The notes: generated by a model from the sequence alone, not told the origin. 64,000 nucleotides of DNA from Campylobacter lanienae NCTC 13004 (GCF_002139935.1 NZ_CP015578.1:930001-994000), one strand, 5' to 3'. Counted from the first letter of the stretch, positions 7,865 through 18,202 are shown. Made by a program: numbers and translations.

Positions 7865-9760
7865 CTATCCTACAATTGCTCCATTTTTTACACTTGCGTG
7901 AGTGCCTAGAAGGGTTAGGCTCCCATCTTCAGCGCTAAGAATCATGCCTTCGCTTAAATGCTTAAATATCTTAGCTGGTTTTAAATTAGCTAAGACACAA
8001 ACTTGTTTGCCTATTAGGCTTTTTGGCTCATAATACTTAGCTATACCGCTGATAATCTGTCTTGGCTTCTCTTCTCCTAAATCAATTTTAAATTTAAGCA
8101 ATTTATCACTACCTTCGATATTATCGCATTCTAAGATAGTTCCTATCTTTATAACACACTTTTTAAAATCATCAATTTTAATCTCTTCATCTTTTGATTT
8201 AATCTCATCGATCTTAGCCACCGGTGCTGGTGCCATCAGCTCGTGTTCTATCTTGGCAAATAGAGGAGTTGTGGCGTTGGCTTTGAAGTTGATTAAATTT
8301 GAGTTTATTATTAGCTCATTATAGCTATTTGTATTGATTTCAAATTCCAAAGTATCGGCTATTTTTTGAGCAGTTTGTGGCATAGCTGGACTTAGCAAAA
8401 TAGCAACCCTAGCCAAAATATTTGCCACCAATGCCACCAAGGCATTTGCTTCATCAAATTTATTATTTTTCACCAAATTCCAAGGCTCATATTTAGCGAT
8501 AGTGGCATTTGCTATATTTAAAACCTTCCAAAGCTCCTCTAAATATCTATTTGGCGAAATTTCATCTAGACTAATTAATGCTTGATTTATATGAATTTTA
8601 GCACTCTCAAGCTCATTAGAATAAAATTTATTTACATTTGTTGAGTCAATTATATTATCGCAATATTTAGAACTCATACCCACTATTCTACTTAGCAAAT
8701 TCCCTAAATCATTGCTCAATTCGCTATTTATACGATCTATCAAGGCTCTTTGTGAAAAATCCCCATCTTGACCAAACGGCACCTCTCTTAATAGAAAATA
8801 CCTAAACGCCTCTAATCCATAAGTATCGGCCACCTCTTTTGGATTTACCACATTCCCAAGGCTCTTACTCATCTTAACCCCATCTCTAGTCCACCATCCA
8901 TGCGCTGCTACGCTTACAGGTAAAGGCAAGTCAAGACTCATCAAAAATGCCGGCCAATAGACCGCATGAAAACGCAAAATATCCTTACCAACTATATGTA
9001 AGGTGTTATTCCAATACTCCATTCTCTCTTCATCTCTAGTATATCCTAAGGCTGAGAGATAATTTACCAACGCATCTAGCCATACATACATCACATGTTT
9101 TGGTTCATTTAGCTCTTTTGGTAGTTTAATCCCCCACTCAAAGCTGGTTCTAGTGATAGATAGATCTTTTAGACCGCCTTTTACAAAGCTTATAACCTCA
9201 TTTTTCTTGCCTTTTGGTAGGACGCATTTGTCATTTTCATACCATTTTAACAATCTATCTTGGTATTTTGATAGAGCAAAAAAGTAACTCTCCTCTTTTA
9301 CCAACCTAGTCTTTTTACCACAATCAGGACAGCACTCATCATCTATTAGCTGATTAGCAGCAAAAAAGCTCTCACAACTCACGCAATAGCTACCCTCATA
9401 CTCGCCCTTATAGATATCTCCATTTTTAAGCATTTTAGTAAAGACATTTTGGCTAGTTAGCTTGTGATACTCATCAGTTGTGCGTATGAAGTGATCATAG
9501 CTTATACCAAACTCATCCCATAGGGCCTTGAATTTCGCACTTATCTCATCTGCGTACTCTTTTGGGCTTTTGCCTCTAGCCTTAGCTGCCTCTTCTATCT
9601 TTTGGCCATGCTCATCAGTCCCTGTAAGAAAAAAGACATCATCGCCCCTTAAGCGATAAAATCTAGCCAAGGTATCGCAGATTATCGTAGTATAAGCGTG
9701 TCCGATATGTGGGACATCATTGACATAATATATTGGTGTGGTTATAAATTTTTTCATCAT
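7865..9760 (-). CDS. metG: Methionyl-tRNA synthetase
   Basis: Class I aminoacyl-tRNA synthetase charging tRNA-Met and tRNA-fMet, 631 residues. The HIGH motif is at 18-21 (PHIGHAY). A zinc knuckle follows in the connective domain (CVSCESF and CCPDCGK), and the KMSKS loop is present (DGVKMSKSLGNV). The C-terminal 100 residues form an OB-fold tRNA-binding domain (FKKCVIKIGTILECDNIEGS) that dimerises the enzyme. M1 (9760) and M2 (9757) are both possible starts; an AGGAAG lies just upstream. Confidence 0.97.
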   Translation of the reverse strand: MMKKFITTPIYYVNDVPHIGHAYTTIICDTLARFYRLRGDDVFFLTGTDEHGQKIEEAAKARGKSPKEYADEISAKFKALWDEFGISYDHFIRTTDEYHKLTSQNVFTKMLKNGDIYKGEYEGSYCVSCESFFAANQLIDDECCPDCGKKTRLVKEESYFFALSKYQDRLLKWYENDKCVLPKGKKNEVISFVKGGLKDLSITRTSFEWGIKLPKELNEPKHVMYVWLDALVNYLSALGYTRDEERMEYWNNTLHIVGKDILRFHAVYWPAFLMSLDLPLPVSVAAHGWWTRDGVKMSKSLGNVVNPKEVADTYGLEAFRYFLLREVPFGQDGDFSQRALIDRINSELSNDLGNLLSRIVGMSSKYCDNIIDSTNVNKFYSNELESAKIHINQALISLDEISPNRYLEELWKVLNIANATIAKYEPWNLVKNNKFDEANALVALVANILARVAILLSPAMPQTAQKIADTLEFEINTNSYNELIINSNLINFKANATTPLFAKIEHELMAPAPVAKIDEIKSKDEEIKIDDFKKCVIKIGTILECDNIEGSDKLLKFKIDLGEEKPRQIISGIAKYYEPKSLIGKQVCVLANLKPAKIFKHLSEGMILSAEDGSLTLLGTHASVKNGAIVG

Positions 9761-9775
9761 CTTCCTTTAAATTTG

Positions 9776-10093
9776 TTAAAAATCAAATTGACCGCCACGG
9801 CCCTCATTCATCTTTTCATATGTGGATTTGACATAATTTTCCCTTATATCGCACTCAAAAATCCTATCACAATCCATACAACTACTTAGATTATTTGCCT
9901 TTTGGCAATCTTTGAGCCTAGCTGTGGCAATATCAAATTGTAAAATTACAAACTCCTTAATCCTATCACAGCCAAAGACTCGTTGGCACTTTGAGCAGCT
10001 ATCTCCAGATGAGTTTTGAGCGATACAATTTTTTAACGCTATCTTTTTGGATTCTAGCTCATCAATAGCGCTAAATTCGGTAATTTCAGCCAT
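9776..10093 (-). CDS. Small Cys-rich protein with two internal Cys-repeat motifs
   Basis: 105-residue soluble protein starting [11 protein letters not shown]. An in-frame extension upstream to 10159 would sit inside fbp and is unlikely. Two copies of the pattern CxxCxxxFxCDxxxxxxV are seen: [17 protein letters not shown] and [17 protein letters not shown], spaced about 40 residues apart. The six cysteines suggest a duplicated metal-binding hairpin. It lies between fbp (8-base overlap) and metG, an order also known in C. jejuni. No function can be assigned. Confidence 0.78.
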   Translation of the reverse strand: MAEITEFSAIDELESKKIALKNCIAQNSSGDSCSKCQRVFGCDRIKEFVILQFDIATARLKDCQKANNLSSCMDCDRIFECDIRENYVKSTYEKMNEGRGGQFDF

Positions 10094-10919
10094 TTTTGAC
10101 TCTATCAATCTCAAATTTAGACCCAAAATAACAAGGCGTAGTTTGGTGAGTCTTTTCAATTTTGATATCTAATAAGCTGTCATTTACCCCATCAGTTGTG
10201 GCACCACCGGCCTTTTCATATATATAGGCAAATGGTAAAACCTCAAAAGCAACCCTAAGCTTGCCATTTGGTGCATCAGGTGTAGCTGGATAGCTAAATA
10301 GCCCACCGCCTTTTAGCAAAACTTGATGAAGATCGCTTACCATAGCGCCACTATATCTAAGCCTATAGCCATCATCAAATAGCGATTTTATCATAGCTCT
10401 ATGAGAGTCGCTCCAGCCTTTTTGTGTGCCACCTGTGGCATTTATCTTGCCTTTGTCTTTTAGCTCTAAATTTTTGATAAATTTAAACTCATTATCTCTA
10501 TTTAACCTAAATAATCTCACACTATCATCGCACACTACCATCTCAAGCCTTGGGCCATAAACTACATAAATCGCCCCTACTAAACTCCTAGCATCCAAAG
10601 AGCCTTTATAAATCCCAAATATCGATCCAACAGCGAAATTCACATCCACCAAACTACTACCATCAAGTGGATCATAAGCTATGATATAATCTGCATTTGA
10701 GTTTATCTCTAAAATAGACTCTTTTTCTTCGCTGATTATAGCTTTGATATTGCTAAGTTTTTTCAATCTATTTTCTATTATCTCATCACTTAAAATATCA
10801 AGCTTTAATTGAGTATCACCTGTGGAATTTGAGCTTTGGGCATAGCTAAAATCACCATATTTTAGTAGTTCGCTAATCTCTATAGCGATCCCTTCAACTG
10901 CTTTTATAATCTCTTTCAT
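10086..10919 (-). CDS. fbp: Fructose-1,6-bisphosphatase, class I
   Basis: 277-residue cytosolic enzyme hydrolysing fructose-1,6-bisphosphate to fructose-6-phosphate. It is a key gluconeogenic step in Campylobacter, which generally cannot use glucose. The metal and phosphate signature DPLDGSS is at 83-89, with E64/E65 upstream. [11 protein letters not shown] and [15 protein letters not shown] are also typical. It is shorter than the E. coli enzyme (332) but similar to other campylobacterial ones. It sits one base downstream of mobB and overlaps the Cys-rich gene. Confidence 0.95.
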   Translation of the reverse strand: MKEIIKAVEGIAIEISELLKYGDFSYAQSSNSTGDTQLKLDILSDEIIENRLKKLSNIKAIISEEKESILEINSNADYIIAYDPLDGSSLVDVNFAVGSIFGIYKGSLDARSLVGAIYVVYGPRLEMVVCDDSVRLFRLNRDNEFKFIKNLELKDKGKINATGGTQKGWSDSHRAMIKSLFDDGYRLRYSGAMVSDLHQVLLKGGGLFSYPATPDAPNGKLRVAFEVLPFAYIYEKAGGATTDGVNDSLLDIKIEKTHQTTPCYFGSKFEIDRVKNG

Positions 10920-10920
10920 T

Positions 10921-11481
10921 TTACACCTTTTTTGCGTTTTTATCTATCCATTTTATAATTCCATCTATATCTTCAAGACCAAATTTATCCCCACAAGCAT
11001 CAAACTCAACATTACTAGCAAAAGCATCGCTAAATGGGATAAAATCATCTATAACCTCATCTCTAAATATAGTAATTCTAGGAAGTTTTAAGCTCTTTAA
11101 GCCCTCAATTATCAAATAATCAAACTCACCAAAATGAGCCGCTAAAATCTCTAGCTCACTATCAAAATTATCCAAATTTGGCTCAAATTTCTCATTTTTA
11201 TCTCTGTGTGATTGTGAGTTTATCCTATCTTTACCACCAAATAGCCCACTTTGTAAAAAAATTGATGTTCTATTTGGGCTTACTACTGCGACATCTGCGC
11301 CAATACTACTATATATATAGCTATCCTTGCCAGGATAATCAAATTTTGCTTTATCGCCTGGATCGTGCTTTGTTATCGCAACCTTAAATCCACGAGATAT
11401 AAGCTCTTTTGCCACCTTAGATATGAGCGTTGTCTTGCCACTTCCACTAGCTCCGCTAAAAGCTACAGCCAATCTTTTAAT
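10921..11481 (-). CDS. mobB: Molybdopterin-guanine dinucleotide biosynthesis adapter MobB
   Basis: P-loop GTPase-like protein assisting MobA in attaching GMP to molybdopterin. That cofactor serves enzymes such as formate dehydrogenase and nitrate reductase. GASGSGKTT is the Walker A near the N-terminus, followed by [11 protein letters not shown], the family's conserved segment. The start is unusual. A TTG at 11472 opens the frame, but the only good ribosome-binding site (AAGGA, 11492-11488) is six bases from an ATT at 11481, which would give [13 protein letters not shown] initiation is inferred, not proven. Confidence 0.88.
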   Translation of the reverse strand: MKRLAVAFSGASGSGKTTLISKVAKELISRGFKVAITKHDPGDKAKFDYPGKDSYIYSSIGADVAVVSPNRTSIFLQSGLFGGKDRINSQSHRDKNEKFEPNLDNFDSELEILAAHFGEFDYLIIEGLKSLKLPRITIFRDEVIDDFIPFSDAFASNVEFDACGDKFGLEDIDGIIKWIDKNAKKV

Positions 11482-11546
11482 GTTATATCCTTTTTGAATT
11501 TCTCATAATTTTAGCCAAAAAAATCTTAAAAAATGAAATTATAAAT

Positions 11547-12644
11547 TTATTTAAAATAGCGTATCAAATCGCTAAAAACCTCATAAAGCTTCACTACTTC
11601 ATCTATGCTCACTCTCTCATCAACAGCGTGAATTCTATCATTTACCACACCAAATTCCACCACAGGCACACCAAAAGCCGCAAAATACCTAGCATCACTT
11701 GTCCCACCAGTCGTGCTAAGCTCAGGCCTAACCCAGCAAATTCTATTAATGCTATCTATCAAATTCGTAACAATTTTAGAATTCGCATCTGTCAAAAATG
11801 GCTTTGAACTCTCTTTTAGGGTTAGCTCATAATCAACCGAACTAAAAATCTCATCACAATACCTCTTCACGGCTTCATAATTAGTTTGATCTGAATTTCT
11901 AATATTAAACATTATTTTAAGCTCACTTGGCGTTACATTACAAACTTCCATACCGCCTCTAATATCGGTAATTACTATCTTTGAAGGATCAAAATATCTA
12001 CTTCCAGCATCCATATCATATCCAGCAAATTTAGGCAAAATTTGGCTTATTTGATGGATTGGATTGATACATTTAGATGGATAAGCCGCATGACCTTGAA
12101 TGCCCTTAACTTTAATAACACCATTGATAGAGCCACGGCGACCTATCTTTATCATATCACCAATTTTATTAGTAGATGTAGGCTCGGCCACAATAGCAAA
12201 ATCAGGCAAAGAGTTATTATCTTGTAGATACTTTAACGCCTCTTTGGTTCCGTAAATTCCATCGCCCTCTTCATCGCTTGTCAAAATAATAGTCAAACTC
12301 CCATTAAATTCCCTAGCATCCTTACACGCTTGTAATATCGCTGCTACTCCACTTTTCATATCTTGAGTGCCTCTAGCATAGATATATCCATCTTTTTGCT
12401 CTGGCTCAAATGGATCACTGCTCCACCCATCTCCTGGTGGGACTACATCGATATGCCCAGCAAAGCATAAATTCACCCCATCGCCAAATTTTTTACTAAG
12501 GATTAAATTCTTAACCCCATTAATATCCAAAAGCTTAGCATCAAACTCGCTCATAAGTAGCGTGATGTAATTCATAGCACCATCATCATCTGGTGTGATA
12601 CTTCTAAATTTCAATAGCTCTTTTAAAAGCTCTATAACTTCCAT
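11547..12644 (-). CDS. dapE: Succinyl-diaminopimelate desuccinylase
   Basis: Zinc metallopeptidase-family enzyme of the succinylase branch of DAP and lysine synthesis. It hydrolyses N-succinyl-L,L-DAP to L,L-DAP and succinate. It has 365 residues. Metal and catalytic residues are recognisable as H64-x-D66, D95 (RGTQDMK), and E125/E126 (TSDEEGDGI); [12 protein letters not shown] is the family's C-terminal signature. It lies one base after the split exporter fragment, at the 3' end of the mutS2 operon. Confidence 0.96.
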   Translation of the reverse strand: MEVIELLKELLKFRSITPDDDGAMNYITLLMSEFDAKLLDINGVKNLILSKKFGDGVNLCFAGHIDVVPPGDGWSSDPFEPEQKDGYIYARGTQDMKSGVAAILQACKDAREFNGSLTIILTSDEEGDGIYGTKEALKYLQDNNSLPDFAIVAEPTSTNKIGDMIKIGRRGSINGVIKVKGIQGHAAYPSKCINPIHQISQILPKFAGYDMDAGSRYFDPSKIVITDIRGGMEVCNVTPSELKIMFNIRNSDQTNYEAVKRYCDEIFSSVDYELTLKESSKPFLTDANSKIVTNLIDSINRICWVRPELSTTGGTSDARYFAAFGVPVVEFGVVNDRIHAVDERVSIDEVVKLYEVFSDLIRYFK

Positions 12645-12645
12645 T

Positions 12646-13247
12646 TTAACCCTTTAAAAATGTATTAAATATCAGCATAATAGCAAATCCCGCCATCAAA
12701 ATCGCCGAGATATATGCAAATGCCATTTGAGTTTTTGCCCCTATAAATTTGCGTGAGCGACTAACTATAAAAGACAAAAACACCACCCAACTCACTATAC
12801 TAACAACCAACCCAGTAAATCCCATAATCACACTATCATCACCACACCGCTAACAGAGAGCCAAAAGCCAATTATATATGGATTTAAAATATTCATTAAA
12901 GCCCCTTTAATAAAACAGCTCCAAAATCCCCCTGATAATCCAGTTTTTTGCCTAGCTAAACTCTTAGCGCTTTTTAATGTCAAATATGCGATATATAACA
13001 AAAATAGCGCCCCAAAAATAGCTAAAATTTGAGTTAATATCTCATTTTGGCTAAATTTCAAAAGACCAAAATTAATAGCCAAAAGATAGCCTACATCTAC
13101 AGCCATCGCCCCTAGACCAATAGCTAGCCCAAGGCGAAATTTAATCAAAGCATAACTCATAATCAAGATATTTACAGGCCCAATAGGCACCGCCGCACCA
13201 AAACCCAAAATAGCACCGCTTAAAAATCCTCCAATACTATCTATCAT
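12646..13247 (-). pseudogene. LysE/RhtB-family amino-acid exporter, split by a frameshift
   Basis: Two overlapping frames together give one ordinary LysE-family translocator of about 200 residues. The first (12828-13247, 139 residues) has GFGAAVPIGPVNILIMSYAL and helices 1-4 or 5, and ends SVSGVVMIV. The second (12646-12831, 61 residues, from a GTG) continues directly with GFTGLVVSIVSWVVFLSF and the last two helices. The TGA of the first and the GTG of the second overlap (GTGA), a -1 shift, with no long homopolymer at the junction. It may be a true pseudogene, a sequencing error, or a gene working as two coupled pieces. Substrates of the family are amino acids; the location between mutS2 and dapE does not prove lysine or DAP export. 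Confidence 0.75.
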
Positions 13248-15445
13248 AATTTCACCACTTTGCTACCAAATCCACCCTCGCTTGGCGCCCCATCTTTGAA
13301 GGCTTTAACACTTGGATGGGATTTTAAAAACTCTTTTACGGCATACGCTAGCTTGCCTGTGCCGATACCATGCTTTATTAAAACCTCATCAAATCCCGCT
13401 ATCAAGGCATCAGAGATAAATTTATCTAATTTTTCAATCGCCTCATCGCTCCTAAGCCCATGAAGATCTATCATCACGCTAGCAGAGTTTGGGCGAGATA
13501 GGCTTATATTTATGCTTTTTTGGTTATTTAATGAGCTTTGATTAGTAGGCTTTAAAAGCGATATTGGCACTCTTAAATTAACTCCATTGCTATCTATAAT
13601 AGCATCATTTTTACTAAGGCTTAAGACCACGCCTTTAATCTTATCATATTTAACTCTATCACCTACTTTTAGCTCTATTGGCTCACTTAAAACCGTAGGT
13701 TTTTGGATAGATTTTGCTATGGAATTTGCGTTATTTAGGCTTCTTTGTTTCTCTTTTGTATCTTTGAGATTTATCCCTCTTTTGGCCTCATTTATAGCTT
13801 TGTAAAATTCAGTTTCTAATGAGCTTAATCTCGCTCTTAGCGTCTCATCGGCTCTGATTTTAGCCTCTTTTAAATCCTTTAATAGCTCGTCTAATTTTAG
13901 CTCTTTTTCTTCTGTGCTTTTAAGTTTTAATTTTAGCTCTAATTCTAAATTCAAAGCCTTAGATATCATCTCATTTAAATTCTCTTTATCATCGCCATAA
14001 GCGCTCTTAGCACTTGCTACAAGATTAGCTGGAATTCCATATCTACTAGCAGTCTCAAAGGCATAAGATTTACCTATAATGCCCTTTAAAAACTCATATT
14101 TAGGGCGTGAATTTTGCTCATCATATAGTGCGGCTATCAGCTCAACTTCGCTATTTTTAGCTAATAGCATAGCAAGTCGTTTGTGGTGAGTGGTTATAAC
14201 CATTTTGATATCGCTACTCATCATTGAAGTTAGCAACACGCTATATAGACTAGCTGCCTCTTCAAAGTCCGTTCCTAGCTCTATCTCATCTACACCGATT
14301 AAAATCTGCTTTTTGCCTAAAATTTTAGAAAATCCTAGCATTCTACCAGCAAAGGTGGATATATCATTTTTGGAATTTTGCGGATCTTCTATTATAGCCT
14401 CAAACTCTTTAAAGCTACCGATGCTAGATTTAGCGCTATTTATGCTCATAGGAAGTAGATATTTAGCTAGTAATGCCGCACTTAATATACTCTTTAATAG
14501 CATACTTTTACCACCGGCATTTACCCCAGTGATTAAGAGAATTTTACCACGAAAATCCACGCTAATACGCTTTGGATTTTTAAGTGCTGGATGGGCAAAT
14601 TCGCTCAAAATTATATCCTTACTAGAGTTAGCTAAAACAAAGTTATAATCCCTGCTCTTAGCAAAGCTCACCCTAGCAATCAAGCTATCTATATAATCAA
14701 AAGATGAATTTATAAATTTCAAAAATGGTAAATTTTTATGAAAAATAGCGCTAATTATCTTAGCATGCTCAAACAAAATCTCCTCTTTTTTATCCATTAG
14801 ATCGCTCTGTTCGCTCTTTAATTTACTGACAATATCAGGCAAAACATAGAAGTATCCACCACTACTTCTAGCTATCACTGTGCCTTTTAAAGCGTGATTA
14901 AATCCACCACGCACCAAAAGAGCTTCATTTGAGTTGATATAGTGAATTTGAGTATCGACTAGATATGGGCTTAAATGCTTGGTATAAATAAGCTTTTTTA
15001 AGCTCTCATCTATCTGCTTTTTTTTGTTTTTATAAGCTTCGTTTATAGATATTAAACGCTCATCAATGCTCTCTTTAAACTCCCCATTTTCATCAAAATA
15101 CTCACAAATTTTATCAATACTAGATGGAATTTCAATCTTATCTAGATATCCACGCATTTTATCACCGAAATTTTGCGATTTTAGGTAGTTAAAATACTCT
15201 ATAATCTTGCTAAATTCATATATCTCGCTGATATGTAAAACAGCTTGTTTAGATACTCTCATCAAGGCATCATCTAAATTTGCTATCTCTTTTGGGCTTT
15301 TTAAATTTAGAGATGAAATCTCTTCTATTTTTTCATAATTTGCCCTGCTATCTCCACTTATAAAAAGCGATTTAGGCCTAGCTAAAAATTCATTATACGC
15401 ACTCAAATACTCGCTTAAATCCAACTTCTCAAACAGCTCTTCCAT
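13244..15445 (-). CDS. mutS2: MutS2 family endonuclease/ATPase
   Basis: 733 residues from the ATG at 15445; a TTG four codons upstream (15457) is less likely. This is MutS-like core and ATPase without the mismatch-recognition domain. Walker A GVNAGGKS is at about 307-314, and the ABC-type region has GVDEIELGTDFEEAA and VITTHHKRLAM. A coiled-coil stretch follows (about 490-580), then a C-terminal Smr nuclease domain with DLHGLRSDEAI and KHGIGTGKL. In Helicobacter MutS2 suppresses recombination between similar sequences, relevant in a genome with many repeats. The 3' end overlaps the exporter start (ATGA). Confidence 0.95.
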   Translation of the reverse strand: MEELFEKLDLSEYLSAYNEFLARPKSLFISGDSRANYEKIEEISSLNLKSPKEIANLDDALMRVSKQAVLHISEIYEFSKIIEYFNYLKSQNFGDKMRGYLDKIEIPSSIDKICEYFDENGEFKESIDERLISINEAYKNKKKQIDESLKKLIYTKHLSPYLVDTQIHYINSNEALLVRGGFNHALKGTVIARSSGGYFYVLPDIVSKLKSEQSDLMDKKEEILFEHAKIISAIFHKNLPFLKFINSSFDYIDSLIARVSFAKSRDYNFVLANSSKDIILSEFAHPALKNPKRISVDFRGKILLITGVNAGGKSMLLKSILSAALLAKYLLPMSINSAKSSIGSFKEFEAIIEDPQNSKNDISTFAGRMLGFSKILGKKQILIGVDEIELGTDFEEAASLYSVLLTSMMSSDIKMVITTHHKRLAMLLAKNSEVELIAALYDEQNSRPKYEFLKGIIGKSYAFETASRYGIPANLVASAKSAYGDDKENLNEMISKALNLELELKLKLKSTEEKELKLDELLKDLKEAKIRADETLRARLSSLETEFYKAINEAKRGINLKDTKEKQRSLNNANSIAKSIQKPTVLSEPIELKVGDRVKYDKIKGVVLSLSKNDAIIDSNGVNLRVPISLLKPTNQSSLNNQKSINISLSRPNSASVMIDLHGLRSDEAIEKLDKFISDALIAGFDEVLIKHGIGTGKLAYAVKEFLKSHPSVKAFKDGAPSEGGFGSKVVKL

Positions 15446-15588
15446 AAAATCTCGCAAAAAATAATTTAAAGCTCAATTATACTAATTTTGGCTTAAATCT
15501 ATCCATTTTATGGGAGTTTTGGTATAAATTTGATTTTGTAAATTAAATTAAATTTATATAATTTAAATATATATTTAAATACTTTATA

Positions 15589-15617
15589 TTGACAAATACC
15601 TAGTTTATTGGTATAAT
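15589..15617 (+). promoter_or_regulatory. Sigma70-type promoter for the OsmC-ABC operon
   Basis: TTGACA at 15589-15594 and TATAAT at 15612-15617 with a 17-base spacer: a perfect match to both boxes, rare in Campylobacter, where -35 boxes are usually poor. The leader to the ATG at 15675 is about 50 bases, with AAGGAG as ribosome-binding site. Strong constitutive transcription is inferred. No obvious operator repeat was noticed. Confidence 0.82.
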
Positions 15618-15674
15618 TTCGCTATCAAAAGATTAATATATCTTTTTACTATATTTTAATACAAGGAGAAAAAT

Positions 15675-16205
15675 ATGGCAAATTGTGCTATAAATTCATG
15701 CACTAGACTAGATCCAATTGACAAAGCTGGTCTAGAGGCTCTAATCAAAGCCGGAAAAGAGAATCCAGATGTTATCAAGACACTTAAATGTCGCACAGTC
15801 GCAGAGGGCAAGTTTCGCCACTCAAACTATATAAGAAATCTACCTGCATACATAGTAGATGAGCCACCTACACTACTTGGAGAAGATACCGCACCAAATC
15901 CTAGCGAAGCTGTTTTAGCTGCTCTTGGAAGTTGTATAGCAGTAGGAATCCACGCAAACGCAATCGCTCAAAATATAGTTATTACTAAACTTGAAGTTGA
16001 GCTTGAGGGAGACCTTAATATAACTGCAGTTTGGGGAACTGGCGATCTAAGCGAAAAGCCACTTGGCTTTACAGATGTAAGAGTAAATGTGATATTAGAA
16101 AGCAACGCTGATAAGGCTAAACAAGACGCACTAATAGCTCACGCTTTAAAATATTCACCGGTTGCAAATACCTTGCTTAGAAATGTAAATTTAGAAGTTA
16201 AATAA
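15675..16205 (+). CDS. OsmC family protein
   Basis: 176-residue cytosolic protein of the OsmC/Ohr fold, a family of thiol-dependent (hydro)peroxide reductases. Two Cys are placed as in the family: C39 (TLKCRTVAEG) and C87 (AALGSCIAVGIHANA), with the helix containing NPSEAVLAALGSC. An N-terminal extension (1-35) has two more Cys (MANCAINSC). It heads an operon with an acyl-CoA-dehydrogenase-like flavoprotein and an SsuABC-like importer. That suggests a redox role in processing the imported compound rather than general peroxide defence. Confidence 0.85.
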   Translation: MANCAINSCTRLDPIDKAGLEALIKAGKENPDVIKTLKCRTVAEGKFRHSNYIRNLPAYIVDEPPTLLGEDTAPNPSEAVLAALGSCIAVGIHANAIAQNIVITKLEVELEGDLNITAVWGTGDLSEKPLGFTDVRVNVILESNADKAKQDALIAHALKYSPVANTLLRNVNLEVK

Positions 16206-16216
16206 AAGGATGCAAA

Positions 16217-17272
16217 ATGGCACTACAACAATTAGAAAAATTAGCACACTCCATAGATAAAGATGGAATTTACCCAAAAGAGTTATTAAAACAGATAGCT
16301 CAAAATGGTGATTTCGCTGTTTTAAAAACTAGAAGCGATATATACAAAGCTATAGAAAATATAGCGAAAATTTCAAATATTTGTGGAACTAGTGGATTTT
16401 GCATGTGGTGCCAATTTGCGATTATCTACTACTTAATAAATAGCGATAATCAAGAGCTAAAAAACGAGCTATTACCAAAACTATATAGTGGTGAAATTCT
16501 AGGTGGAACAGCACTATCAAATCCTATGAAGGCCTTTGCTGGGATTGAGAAAAATCATCTCAAAGCACAAAAAACTGATGGCGGATATATCATAAATGGC
16601 AATCTACCATGGGTATCAAATATCACTGAAGATAGCGTATTTGGCGCTATAGCCTTAGATGAAGATGATAAGCCTGTAATGGGCGTAATAAGAGTTGGCA
16701 AAAATGCTACTTTAAAATCAAATATCAAATACGCCGCACTTGAGGGCTCAGCTACAAAAAGCGTGGCTATAAAAGATTATTTTTTAGCTAGTAGCGATAT
16801 CTTAGCCACTAATATCTATGAGTATCTAATCAAAATAACCCCTGGATTTATACTCTTACAAACAGGCATAGCAGCTGGAATCATAAAAGCAGCCTTAGAT
16901 GAGATAGAAAAATCAAACAAAACTCACGCTGATATAAACTCATATCTAAATATAAATTTAGATGAGTTAAAAAGCGAATTTAACAATCTTTTAAATGAGA
17001 TTAAGCTTATATCAGAAAATATAGAAAACATAGAGCCAATTAGGGTTTTAAAAGCTAGGTTAAATGGCTCACTACTAACTCAAAAAGTCACGAGCGCTGC
17101 GGTGTTGTTTTGTGGTACTAAGGGGTATTTTGAGAAGTCTCATGTAGCAAGACTCCAAAGAGAGGGCAATTTCGTCCTTATAGTAACTCCTAGCATAAAG
17201 CACCTTTTAAAAGAGATAGCTCAAGTAGAAGCTGGGCGTGGCTGCATAAAATCATGGCGAGAAAAATTATAA
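16217..17272 (+). CDS. Acyl-CoA dehydrogenase-like flavoprotein (possible monooxygenase)
   Basis: 351 residues with the acyl-CoA dehydrogenase fold order. There is an N-terminal helical part, a central GGTALSNPMKAFAGIE segment resembling the flavin-binding loop, DGGYIINGNLPWVSNI as the beta-domain signature, and a C-terminal helical bundle. Members next to sulfonate-type ABC importers (SfnB/DszC-like) are often FMN-dependent monooxygenases acting on small sulfur compounds. No fatty-acid oxidation genes are near. Function is inferred from context; the catalytic base cannot be placed confidently by eye. Confidence 0.75.
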   Translation: MALQQLEKLAHSIDKDGIYPKELLKQIAQNGDFAVLKTRSDIYKAIENIAKISNICGTSGFCMWCQFAIIYYLINSDNQELKNELLPKLYSGEILGGTALSNPMKAFAGIEKNHLKAQKTDGGYIINGNLPWVSNITEDSVFGAIALDEDDKPVMGVIRVGKNATLKSNIKYAALEGSATKSVAIKDYFLASSDILATNIYEYLIKITPGFILLQTGIAAGIIKAALDEIEKSNKTHADINSYLNINLDELKSEFNNLLNEIKLISENIENIEPIRVLKARLNGSLLTQKVTSAAVLFCGTKGYFEKSHVARLQREGNFVLIVTPSIKHLLKEIAQVEAGRGCIKSWREKL

Positions 17273-17284
17273 AAAGGATAAGAT

Positions 17285-18202
17285 ATGAATAGAAGATATG
17301 CACTTGGATTTTTAGCTGGTTTTTTGGCTCTTAGTGCGACTAAGAGTGTGGCAAATTCTAAATTTAAAAAAGGTATTAAGATAGGATATCTGCCGATTTG
17401 CGATCATTTGATTATAATCGCTAAAGATATCTTTAGTAGTGATGAGTTTGATATTGTTCCTATTAAATTTGCTAATTGGGCGGATTTGAGCGAGGCTCTA
17501 AGGGCTAAAGCAGTTGATGGGGCGTTTCTATTAGCTCCGCTTGGGCTTATGCTAAGAGGTAGTGGCGTAGATATCAAAGCCATTATGGCCGCACACAAAA
17601 ACGGCTCATCTTTGGTGGTAAATAACAGCATTAAGACAATCAATGAATTAGAAGGCAAAAATATAGCAATTCCATCTAGATTTTCTAGCCACTACTATAT
17701 CTTACACAAGCTTTTAAGCAAGAATAATATAAAAGTAAATTTAGTAGATATGGCACCTACTGAGATGCCTTTTGCCTTGCTAACAAATAGAATTGATGGA
17801 TATATCGTTGCTGAACCTTTTGGTAAGCTTGGCGTCCAAAGGGGAGCTAGAAATTTGATATTAAGCAAAGATATCACGCCTAATCACATCTGCTGTTTGC
17901 TTAATTATTCTAGCGAGTTAGCAAATTCCAAAGTAGCAAATCAGCTAACTAAAGCATTTAAATTAGCAGCAAATTTTATAGAAAAAAACCATAGTGAAGC
18001 TGCTATTATAGGATCAAAAATTTTAGCTCAAGATACAGATATTATAAATAAAATAATCGGTGAAAAAATCGTATCATATAGCGATTTAAAGATAAATAAA
18101 GAAGATCTAATAAACCTAAAAGAGTTTTTGATATCTCAAAATTTAGCAAATGATGGGCTAAAAAATTTAGATATAGATAGTTATTTAGTGGAGCAAGTAT
18201 GA
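17285..18202 (+). CDS. ABC transporter substrate-binding protein (NrtA/SsuA/TauA-like)
   Basis: 305-residue periplasmic binding protein of the NMT1/SsuA superfamily. The N-terminus MNRRYALGFLAGFLAL has a twin-arginine pair before a hydrophobic segment, compatible with Tat export of a folded or cofactor-loaded protein, though a Sec signal is not excluded. Family markers are KIGYLPICDHLIIIAK, the LRAKAVDGAFLLAPLGLML segment, and GYIVAEPFGKLGVQRG. Typical ligands are sulfonates, nitrate, cyanate or thiamine precursors; the ligand here is unknown. ATGA overlap with the permease. Confidence 0.87.
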   Translation: MNRRYALGFLAGFLALSATKSVANSKFKKGIKIGYLPICDHLIIIAKDIFSSDEFDIVPIKFANWADLSEALRAKAVDGAFLLAPLGLMLRGSGVDIKAIMAAHKNGSSLVVNNSIKTINELEGKNIAIPSRFSSHYYILHKLLSKNNIKVNLVDMAPTEMPFALLTNRIDGYIVAEPFGKLGVQRGARNLILSKDITPNHICCLLNYSSELANSKVANQLTKAFKLAANFIEKNHSEAAIIGSKILAQDTDIINKIIGEKIVSYSDLKINKEDLINLKEFLISQNLANDGLKNLDIDSYLVEQV

